Assembly (NCBI GenBank): GCA_014905825.1 | Contig: JACGCN010000018.1 | Span: forward strand, 868,001-932,000 | Length of the DNA stretch: 64,000 nucleotides | Direction: 5' to 3' | Source: Lyophyllum atratum | Taxonomy: Eukaryota > Basidiomycota > Agaricomycetes > Agaricales > Lyophyllaceae | Shown here: piece after piece, positions 46,128 through 55,063 of the stretch | Layout of the letters: each line of letters begins with the position of its first letter | Position numbering within the stretch: position 1 is the first letter of the stretch | The notes under the pieces: generated by a model | Database searches by the model: none | What the model was told of the DNA's origin: nothing | The model's input: only the letters and a program-made list of their open reading frames with translations | Position numbers and translations under genes: made by a program

Positions 46128-48335
46128 ATGAGCCCCCAAGCGGCACCCTATGGTACATGGTCGTCTCCCATAACTGCAGAGGCGATTACCAAAGGCGTCA
46201 GTCGATCCTCCCTTAGCCTATACAAAATAGAACGTAAACTGATCTATGTGGTATCCTTAGGCCATTTCCTTTCCCGAGGTTATCGTCGATCCTATCACTT
46301 CGAACATCTATCACATAGAGAGCCGGCCATCTGAAGACGGCCGTAACGTGCTGCTAGATACCAAGACTGGCAAGGAGCTGACTCCCGGAAAAGACTGGAA
46401 TGTGCGTACCGCGGTACACGAGTACGGAGGCGCCGCTGCCATCGTCCACAATAAGATCGCGTACTTCTCTCGCTTTACGGATGGAAGAGTATATCGGTTG
46501 AAGGAAGGTGGCGAACCAGAGGCCGTTACTCCTGGTGCGCTATCTGCTCAGTGATATTCTTGATGGACGCTGATAAGTGTTGGAATTTCAACAGAGAGCA
46601 AAGTGCATCGTTTCGCGAACTTCGAGGTTCATCCAGTGCATACCCATCTGTTGGTCTCAGTATTGGAAGATCACACTATCGACGAACCCGCAGCCATCTT
46701 GAATACCCTGTGCATCATCAACACGAAGACCAACGCTGTTCACCCACTGGTGTCAGGTGCCGACTTCTACGCCTCTCCAAAGTTCTCTCCGGATGGCACA
46801 CGGCTCGCATGGGAACAATGGTTCCACCCAGACATGCCCTGGGAAGGAGGACAGATCCACGTCGGAGACGTCGTTATTGATTCTGATACCCTCTCCGTGA
46901 AGAACACTATCCACGTCGCAGGCGAGGCCAGAAAGGTCAGCGCTGCGTTTCCATCGTGGGCGTCCAACGATACCCTTATCTTCACTTCCGATGAGTCTGG
47001 GTACATCAACCCTTGGAAATACCAGAACGGAAAAGCCACCCCGCTGTTCCCTGCACCTGTGGAACAGGAGTTCGGATCCCCGATGTGGACCTTTACAATA
47101 TTCCCATATGCTATCCTGGATAAGCAGGGAAGATACGCGCTATTTATCACGTTGAAAGATGGCCGCAATGGCTTACACATCGTCGACCTCACCGGCGGCT
47201 CCGCGCCTCGGTCCCTCGACACCCCGTATGTCGTCATACACAACATCCGTCCTGTGAACCGCGAGAACCAGGAGGTTGTCTTCACTGGTGCGAAAGTCGA
47301 CGAGGAGGCGAGCATCATCAAATGCACAATTGCGGACCTGTCTGGTCCCCCGACCTTTGAAGTCCTCAAGTCTGCCAATGCACCACCGTTCTCAAGTGAT
47401 TTTGTCTCAATCCCCCAGCCAATGACGTTCAAGGCGTCCAACGGCGATCCCATTCATGTAGTCTACTACGCGCCGAAGAACCCCGACTACTCAGGATCAA
47501 GCATCGCTAGCGAGCGGCCCCCGTGCGCGCTATACGTCCACGGGGGTCCCACTGGCATTACCCTACAAAGTCTAAATTGGAAGGTCCAGTATTTCACATC
47601 GCGAGGATGGGCATGGCAAGTGTTCGGCGGTCTACCTCGTCAATACAACACTGATAATGAGGTTGTGGGACAGGCTCGATGTGAATTACGGTGGGTCCGC
47701 AGGATACGGCCGTGAATACATCCACCGTCTTGTGGGCAACTGGGGTGTGGTTGACGTCGATGACTGCATTCAGGCCGCACGGATAATTTCAAGCCCGCCA
47801 TACAATCTTGTAGACCCGAAGCGCATTGTAATCCGCGGAGGATCTGCGGGCGGGTACACCGTCCTCGCTGCCTTGGCCAACGCGCCTGATGTGACGACGT
47901 TTGCTGCCGGCACTTCATCATATGGGATTTCCGGTTTGCAGCCGCTCGGGGAGCACACCCATAAATTTGAGTCCCGATACTTGGAGAAGCTTATTGGGGG
48001 TACACTCGAGGAGGTTCCGGACGTGTATAAGGAGAGATCGCCCTTGAACAATGCTGATAGGATCGTGTCACCGCTATTGGTAACGGAGCTCAAAATCTCT
48101 ACGCTTTATGGGGTTTGCTCATAGACTTCGGTAGATATTGCAAGGTGAGATCGACAAAGTGGTGCCAAAGGAACAAGCGGAGGTCATCTACAATAGCGTC
48201 AAGTCTCGAGGAGGCATCGTGGAGTACAAGATGTATCCTGGAGAAGGGCATGGCTGGCGTCAAGAGAAGAATATCAGGGACGCACTCGAGCGGGAACTGG
48301 GTTTTTATGAGAACGTGTTGAAACTCAAGAATTGA
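46128..48335 (+). CDS. S9-family prolyl-oligopeptidase-like peptidase
   Basis: An alpha/beta-hydrolase peptidase with an N-terminal beta-propeller, of the acylaminoacyl-peptidase/dipeptidyl-peptidase V type. ATG at 46128 (MSPQAAPYGTWSSPITAEAI); no signal peptide, so probably cytosolic. Propeller blades include EVHPVHTHLLVSVLEDH, ASPKFSPDGTRLAWEQWFHP and SWASNDTLIFTSDESG. Catalytic domain: CALYVHGGPT (oxyanion region), VNYGGSAGYGREY, nucleophile in RGGSAGGYTVL, Asp in QGEIDKVVP, His in GEGHGWRQ; stop at 48333-48335 after LKLKN. Five introns: the first joins EAITKG to AISFPEV; the fourth (47616-47673) starts with GC rather than GT; the last joins SPLL to ILQGEIDK. The full triad is present. Just downstream lies a broken copy of its last exon. 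Confidence 0.92.
47616..47673 (+). other. GC-AG intron in the S9 peptidase gene
   Basis: The exon ends TGG GCA TG and is followed by GCAAGTGTTC; the intron ends GGGACAG. Joining gives W-A-W-L-D-V-N-Y-G-G, the conserved family sequence. No GT donor nearby gives this frame. Confidence 0.75.
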
Positions 48336-48386
48336 CGAATTGTAGTATATCTGTAGGTGACTTCAAGTGGATGTACCATGACTGTC

Positions 48387-48461
48387 GAGCACAAGCTGTG
48401 TCATAGAGGAGAAGGGCATGGCTTGCATCAAAACGCACTTGAGCGGGAACTGAAGTTCTAA
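48387..48461 (+). pseudogene. Degenerate duplicate of the S9 peptidase C-terminus
   Basis: A 24-codon open stretch aligns with the true C-terminus about 160 bp upstream: EHKLCHRGEGHGLHQ against EYKMYPGEGHGWRQ, then NALERELKF and a stop against DALERELGF. Six codons are missing between the halves and the remainder of the gene is absent. It lies in the likely 3' UTR of the intact gene. This is best explained as a remnant of a local duplication. Confidence 0.75.
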
Positions 48462-48567
48462 AGGGTGTCTTGGGGCCCAAGAACAGATAAAATGTAGTTC
48501 GTGTATTAGGTGGTAGTTTTGAATCCAACATCACATATGTAAGAAAGGAGGTAGCAGTGACTAGACC

Positions 48568-49844
48568 TCAGAGTGCATCTGCCGCGACGGATCTCAACAT
48601 CTGTTCGATGTGGTTGACTTCCTCCTAAAGAAAACTTGAGTTGGGCGGTGCGCGACAATCAGGGCATACACCTACTGGCGTAAGGTCGCTTGCGAGATGT
48701 GTCTCCTGCAGAACGGGGAAATCACTCGGGCCCATTGGGCGGCCGTTTTGTACCACGTCATTTGGCTGAGGGACCGTTGCTTCTCCTTCAGCCACCACCT
48801 CGTCCGTAACCACCTCTCCTTCGGCATCTACATCAACGTCCTCACCCGCCACCTGTACCACCGTGATTATCTGAACTGTGCTTTCGGGAACTGAAGCTCA
48901 TGAGCAATTGGTCGCGGATCGTGGTAGGAACGTATGTACCACGTGTCGAAGGGCCATCCCCCGTGTTGTCTAGAGTGCGAGGTAGTGAATGGAGATTCGG
49001 TCAAGAGAACTTGGATGTTGGACTTACTCTCTACAGGTTCTCCGCTATTTTGATGGGCAGATTCGTCAGAGCCCGATACTGATTCATTTTCTGAGACGCG
49101 TGAGAGGAGTAATAGTGATGAGGGGAGGATCATCACCTTTATTAGACCCAGCGAGAGAAGATTCTACTCGCGAGATACGACCGTCATCTTGTTCCTCAAC
49201 GTGGTCCATGTCAATGTCGCCGTCCGCATCTTCGTCCCCCATCTCTTCCTGCGCCTTCGCCTTCCCTTTCGACGCGCCAAAGTTCACGGTAGGCACCACT
49301 ACGCCGTCGAAAATTTCGCGTCGTGCAGAGATAGGGGCAGAGGGTGATGAAACCTCCTCTTTGCGACTCTTCGTTTTGGCAGTGGGCCTTGGGGTTGTCT
49401 GACTCTTAGGCGGACGTCCCCGGCGCTTGGGCGTAGGTTTGTCGGTGCTGGCAGTCGTGCCGTTCTGTACTGCGCGGGTGGAGGTCTTGCGAGAAGTTCC
49501 TGGGCCAGGATCCGATAACCTCGCCCGTTTGTGTCGCGTATCATAGTCTGACACAGTTTTGCCTGCCCTGCGCTCGGACGGCGTTATTGGCAAAGCTGGG
49601 GCGGCCTTCCTTTTCAAGGGTGTCTGGGATGATTCGATAGCGATAGCCTTCTCAACTGGGTAAAGGAGTTAGAGACAGAAGAATTTCCCTGCAAAAATGA
49701 GTATGAATACGCACGGCCTTGTTCTTTTACTTGTGTTAAGAAACCTATCATGGCGCCTCTTGTTGACGGCCTCGACATTCCTAAATCACGACATAGGGAG
49801 CGTAGAGTCTCTGCTTTCAGAGAATCCCAGGGAAACTCAGGCAT
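48568..49844 (-). CDS. Nuclear protein with AT-hook-like motif, unrecognised family
   Basis: Five exons join in frame. Exon 1 from ATG 49844: MPEFPWDSLKAETLRSLCRD, then MSRPSTRGAMIGFLTQVKE, which resembles a SAP-like or helical N-terminal domain. Exon 2: KRKAAPALPITPSERRAGK, then an AT-hook-like core PKRRGRPPKSQTTPRPTAKT and an acidic block DEDADGDIDMDHVEEQDDG. A 46-nt intron joins SLAGSNK to ENESVSGSDES. Exon 4 reads PESTVQIITVVQVAGEDVDV. The final exon reads EEVNHIEQMLRSVAADAL, stop at 48568-48570. About 330 residues. The RGRP core binds AT-rich minor grooves in known AT-hook proteins, and basic clusters support nuclear location. The short conserved C-terminal helix could be an interaction motif. 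No family recognised. Confidence 0.72.
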
Positions 49845-50388
49845 GTTTTCGTGGTTGGGGAGTGTGATGTCGAGAATTGAAGTAGAGTGAAGTCAAACTT
49901 CCGAACACCGACCGTGACTTCTTCCGTTGCGCGTGGAGCTTACCATGAGCTCAAGCGCTTAAACTTCAAGGATTCATCCTTGCTAGAGAAATCTGTTCGC
50001 ATCTCTTTCGCTATACAAATTACATAGACATAAGCCTACAACTGTGGCCCGACTTCATGCATACATCGTTGTATGTGGAACGGAGGAAGAAACCAATATC
50101 TGCGCCCTCCTCGAACTTCCTGACATGTTAGGCGCCAATCGCGGTGTGTATGTGCATTAGGACGAAGGGGCAATGCTACCCTCCGAGTCTCTGAACCTAG
50201 CTCTTACCAGATCAGTCAAGCACCTTTCGCCACCAGGTTTATAGTTAGGTTGTATATTAGGTAGCTAGTCGACCACGAAGAGTCCCGAAGCCAGAGGGGT
50301 ATCAGCTCTATAAACCGAGATGAAATCCAAATCACATCGAAAGTATCCTCCTCAGTCTACACCCTCATCCCATGCTCTCAAGCACTCA
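49845..50388. other. Spacer, no gene seen
   Basis: Upstream of the AT-hook-like gene and 3' side of AUR1, both on the minus strand. No coding signal seen. Confidence 0.5.
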
Positions 50389-51747
50389 TCATCTCCTCGC
50401 GTGGTCCCTCTCTCTGCTGGGCGCCCGGTTCTTGGGCGGGACAGTAAACGACGCAGCAACGGGACTCCACCCGTCCTCCGCGCTCCGCTCCTCGCCCCTG
50501 ATGAGGCTCGCGATACTCGCAGTATGTCGATGGCTCTTCTTGCCTTGCCCTTCATTCCTCGGGATCGGAACGGCTGCTGCGGTGGGCGCACCTGGGTTGG
50601 GTGACCGATACGTAATATCCATTTCTTCTTCGTCGGAGTCAGCGTCGCTCAAATCGAAGGCGGAAGCATCCAGGGCAGATAGCCTGGAGGAACTATCGAG
50701 GTCATAGATTTCGTATTTCGACCTTTGAGTGCGGCTGGATAGGTTGTTGGGTGGTGCGAGGGCGGCTTCGCCCCGCATGTCATCGGGGAGGAAGAGGTAG
50801 AAGAAGGCGATGGCAAGGCAGGAGCCACCCACGACGTCGATGAGATAATGATGGGTGAGGTACATCGTCGCCCAATAAAGGACACCGGTGTACAGCCAGA
50901 CGTAGCGAGTGGTTTGTGGGAAGAAGTGGGACATGAAGAGGGCCTCTATCGTGGCGCAAGCAGAGTGGAGTGACGGGAAGGCACCGAAAACAACAGGCGC
51001 GTTGGAAAAGCCAACGGTGTAAGTGGAGGAGTGGAGTAGGGCATCGATACGTGCCAAGCCGCCGGGGGACCCTTTCATCGAATAGTCTGCTGGGGTTAGT
51101 CCGTGGATGAGCTCGTACCATGGGGCGGAGCATGGAAAGAAGATCTGGATGACAACTCCGAAGAGATTGAGATACCCAAAGACGCGCGCCCAGAGGTGTA
51201 GGGATTCCTTAGCTCTAAAGAGCCAGAGGAAGGCGGCAACGAAGAAGGGAATGGCAAAGTGGCCGACGCCATATGGCAGCCACGCGATGATGTCGAGCAT
51301 GGGATGCGTGAAGCGTGTCAGGATGTCCGAAATGTTAGCGCCGTAGAGTACCGACTCGAGGGTCGGAAGGAGTGACACCGATATTTCAGGCCTCCACGAT
51401 GTTGGAATGAAACGGGAGGTATAATACGTGATCAGCCACATGAAGACGGGCGTGGCTGGCAGGAAAAACTGGGAGGTGAAGGGAATGAGGAGTGCCAGCG
51501 TCCATAGCACTGGTATGGCAAGTTTGAGCGGGAAGCCGGGCACCTGCATGAGAATCAACCAAAAGAAAGCATTGGCTATATGGAATATGTGGATGCTGTC
51601 CGCCAGGGTAAAGTGGTGCTTCCGCAGTCTGTTCAAGGTGACAGCGGGAGAAAACGACTTGTCCAGGCGACCGACTCCGGCTACGAGCGCCTGCAACAGG
51701 TTGTGCACCGTCCGGGATAGCCCGCTCCTATGGTGAGTGGCTGACAT
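50389..51747 (-). CDS. AUR1: Inositol phosphorylceramide synthase catalytic subunit
   Basis: Transfers phosphoinositol from phosphatidylinositol to ceramide in the Golgi; it is essential in yeasts and the target of aureobasidin A. A single uninterrupted frame of 452 codons, unusual beside intron-rich neighbours. ATG at 51747 (MSATHHRSGLSRTVHNLLQA). Multipass: FFWLILMQVPGFPLKLAIPV, PFTSQFFLPATPVFMWLIT, HFAIPFFVAAFLWLF and more. PAP2/lipid-phosphate-phosphatase-type active site: FPCSAPWYEL, GAFPSLHSACATIEALF (Ser-Leu-His-Ser), and YLTHHYLIDVVGGS, where a His and an Asp form the catalytic pair. Tail acidic (DADSDEEEMDI) then Ser/Arg-rich, stop at 50389-50391. All signature residues of fungal AUR1 are present. 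Confidence 0.95.
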   Translation of the reverse strand: MSATHHRSGLSRTVHNLLQALVAGVGRLDKSFSPAVTLNRLRKHHFTLADSIHIFHIANAFFWLILMQVPGFPLKLAIPVLWTLALLIPFTSQFFLPATPVFMWLITYYTSRFIPTSWRPEISVSLLPTLESVLYGANISDILTRFTHPMLDIIAWLPYGVGHFAIPFFVAAFLWLFRAKESLHLWARVFGYLNLFGVVIQIFFPCSAPWYELIHGLTPADYSMKGSPGGLARIDALLHSSTYTVGFSNAPVVFGAFPSLHSACATIEALFMSHFFPQTTRYVWLYTGVLYWATMYLTHHYLIDVVGGSCLAIAFFYLFLPDDMRGEAALAPPNNLSSRTQRSKYEIYDLDSSSRLSALDASAFDLSDADSDEEEMDITYRSPNPGAPTAAAVPIPRNEGQGKKSHRHTASIASLIRGEERSAEDGWSPVAASFTVPPKNRAPSRERDHARR

Positions 51748-52610
51748 CTATAACATGGGTGGTATAGTCTTGAGTACAGCTAGACGCGAGACTTGCCAAG
51801 GCAAACACACCGTTGAAATGACCACGTTCCCACCTGAAAACACCTTCTAGTTTTCCAACCTTCCTCCAAGTTACCTACACCAAGAAAAGTCGGTTCAGGT
51901 TGCTGAGCTGGGAGCCGGGAACGCGATGGAGGTTGGGGACTTCGAAGCAGGCAGTGATGAAGAGAACCTCCACCGATCGGAGGCAAGAAAATCAGAGTTC
52001 GCCGCGTGGGCATGACAAAGCAATGCTCGGCCCGAATTTCAATCATTTTCAAATCATTTTGCCGTTATCACCGTTTTGCCGCCATCCTACCTTGCAGGCT
52101 GCCATGCTTTGGGGGCCCCTAATATCCTATGCCAGGACAGTACAAAGCTCAGGATTGGGCTTGACGGCCCCTTTATATACTTTCCTATCATGAAACTTTT
52201 CGCCGCTTTCACTATTCTCCGTCTCGCCGTCCAACAGGGATTTATGCTAACTGTGTTCGTGTCCTGGGAGTGCAAAAGAGCTGAGCTTCTCGCTGGAATC
52301 TGCCGGGAAGCCTGGAGTCGCTAGGATGCTGGAACTTTCTAGCCGAGCAGTCACTAAAACTCTCTGTGGTTTTCTTGTCGCATTGTTTTTGTCTGTTGCT
52401 GTCGCTTATACCTTCAATGTCTGGGGTGGGACGAGTTACAAGGCCAACGAAATTTCTGGGAATCACAGTCTCGACTAGCACCAGACATTGGTCATAGAGG
52501 CGTCGCGATTGAAACATCAACTTAATATTCTTATCACCACCAGCGCAATGCCTTCTCCGCCATCCAAGTCGGCCCCCCCTCCGAGAACTGATCCTTATGC
52601 AGCCCTTCCA
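51748..52610. other. Spacer, no gene seen
   Basis: Upstream of AUR1 and 3' side of the questin-oxidase-like gene. Short open stretches have no recognisable content. Confidence 0.5.
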
Positions 52611-54329
52611 CTACAGTTTATCAAAGAACCCCTTCCTGTCCCACAGACTTGCGAAGACGTCCACATCCTTCCCGCTATGCAGCGGTTCATTCGTCAACCC
52701 AGCAATCCTAACGAACAACGACCCATCAAGTTTTTCCGCGTCCGGCAGCTCCGAACTCGCAAAATCAGGCTGCCCAGGCGCCCTCGTCCCATAAAGCGCC
52801 GCAAAGTGAGCAAGTGCACGTTGGAGCTTCGGGAGATGCTCGTCAGGAATAACAAGGGACGCCTGGATGATGGTGAACCATGGGTTTGGCGTGCTGGCCT
52901 TTGGGGAGGTGGCTGAAGGAATGGATTTCGGGTGGGGGGTAGGGAAGGGCCCATGGGACACTGGAAAGGCAGTGGTGTGAGCGAAGAAACCTGCGATGTC
53001 GAATCTGGGGCGGCCGCGAGCGATCCACCAGGCGAGGGAAGAGACGAAGTAGCTGCGGAGTAAGAGTTCCTGCGATGCGGGTTTGAGGTTCGCGACGATC
53101 GAGGAGAGGAAGAGGGATGACGTGACGAGGTGCATACTTAAAAAGTGATTTCTCATCAGACTCTTGCAGGTAGGGGATTTAGACATGTGGCTCACAAGAA
53201 AAAGTCGCCCTTGAACTCTTCTCCCTTGGTCCATCCTCCGATCCCATATATCAACACATTGGTCCACACGAGTTCTTCAATCTTGCGTTCGACCTCCTTC
53301 GGGTCAGAGCGGTCAAAGGTCCACCCATTGGCATACTTATTCAAAGCCTCGCTATGATTATCCACAACGGTCGTATACATCGCCATTCCGGTGTTCTGGA
53401 TGGCGTTGAACTGGGGATCCTGGAGCATACGAGCTACTATGGTAAAGGCATGGACATTCTTTGAAGGAGATGAAGGTGCGTGGCTCCCTAAGCTCAAGGC
53501 TAAGGGGAGGCGTGCCGTGACAGACTCGAGGGGAGAGACTTGGGTGGACGTCCATAGGGATGGCGGAATGATTGCACTCGCATCGGTTTTGTGGATTGCA
53601 GTGGAGGCAAGACCTTTTCAGCTGTCCATCAGTGCATGCCGTCATATAACCGACTCGCATCATGCGTACCTTCTACAACCATGCCAGGTAGGCCAAACTC
53701 CAGACCATAGCCGACATGGATCATAGGATGCAGGAGCGCGTCGAGGAAGCGGTTTAGCATTTCGGGCTGTACCCCACCTGAACCGTCAAAATTGGCTTTC
53801 TGGTCGAAGACGTGCTCCTCCAATACGGCCAAAGCACCCTTGCTTTGAATGGCATCAGTATAGAACTTGAGGTACGCATTGTAGAACCTGTAAAATTCCA
53901 GTATATGAGCATGATGGTCATCGGAAACAACTCCCAAAAATAAATTGACTTCTCATCCCCAAGGTGGTCTTTGAAGTTTTCAGCAGTTATCGGCTCTGGA
54001 GATTCGTAGGCTGGTAGTTGATACGAACTCTCATGCTTGTGAGCAGCGGTAATGATTTCAGTATCAGCACCCAGAGCCCAAAGGGCGAGAAGATAATGGG
54101 TAAGATGGCTGTCGGCACTCAGTAAAAGACAGAAACCTGCCAGACAGTGATATACATACTTGTGGAAGCCTTGCGAATTGAAAAAGACATGGAACTTCTC
54201 GTGGTTTTCCTTCAGAGAGGCGCGTAACGCCTCGGTCGATTCATAGCTAAGTCCTGGCCAGTGGGAGGGTGAGAATTGGGAAGGCGGCAGAGAGGGAGCA
54301 GGAAAGAGATCTTGGGGAATATGGGTCAT
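52611..54329 (-). CDS. Questin-oxidase-like protein (DUF4243)
   Basis: Member of the AflY/MdpL/GedK family of Baeyer-Villiger-type oxidases, known from anthraquinone and aflatoxin pathways in ascomycetes and also found widely in Agaricomycetes. ATG at 54329 (MTHIPQDLFPAPSLPPSQFS). Motifs in order: HEKFHVFFNSQGFHK, HYLLALWALGADTEIITAAH, DHHAHILEFYRFYNAYLKF, RFLDALLHPMIHVGYGLEFG, GLPGMVVEG, LIYGIGGW, WWIARGRPRFDIAGFF, ending DRKGFFDKL at 52611. The conserved His of HPMIHVGYG and the HH pair of DHHAHIL are kept. About seven short introns. No polyketide synthase or other biosynthetic gene lies next to it here, so it may act outside an obvious cluster; substrate unknown. Confidence 0.88.
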
Positions 54330-55063
54330 TTTTGCTGTGTCCTAGAGACCGATGCTCCCTTGTTTTTATATTGATACCAAAGTCTTTACATTGTGGTGGA
54401 GTCTTAGTGGGGAGCTTGCTTCGATGTGTCAAGAGAAATGACTAAGATGGATACACGGATGGACACCCCTAGAAAGAACAGTCAGATGGGTGCTTCGCCG
54501 GTCTGACGCGCATCCTATGCCTTAGATCCGTGCTGCGGGGATGTCAGAGAATCGTATCATCTGATCGAGTTCTATTCAGTAGGCCTACAAGGTGCTGGGT
54601 GGAGGTCACGGCCTAAGTCGGCGATGTGAGAACTGTTACAGCTTTGTATGATGATGGCGCTGGTTATATTTAGAACCCAACACATCAAGGGTGCAACCAC
54701 GAGAGTCGGTGACGTTCAACGCGTCTCGCCATGTGGTCACATGCCCCTCCAAATGCATCACATGACAAGGCGCGTAGCCGCCGCAGCGGCTGCATGCGGC
54801 AAGCCAACTTCCTCTGTACTACTCCAGTCCATCGCTCCACTGACTTCCATGCCCAGTGTGCGACAGAATCGACAAATAAGCACCTAGAGCGCTCCGGAGT
54901 TACGTTCTCGTGGGAGCACACACACTTTGATGCTGTGCACGAGCCAAGATGGGCCGTGATTAGCGCCCAAGGAAGCCCGGAGGACAGTCCGATAGAATGC
55001 TGATGAGCGTATTTTGCCTTCTCTTGTCGTTGCTATGATCATCTTTGGATGAATGCTGGATGA
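54330..55063. other. Divergent spacer upstream of the tandem array
   Basis: Promoter region for the questin-oxidase-like gene (-) and for the first array copy (+). Several short open stretches at 54640-55000 have no recognisable content. Confidence 0.5.

Noticed and set aside
46767..47453. 228-codon minus-strand frame opposite the S9 peptidase
   Set aside because: The plus strand encodes conserved propeller motifs; the antisense frame has no domain.
52488..52916. 142-codon plus-strand frame at the 3' end of the questin-oxidase-like gene
   Set aside because: Most of it is antisense to conserved coding sequence (ending GFFDKL), and the non-overlapping part has no recognisable motif.
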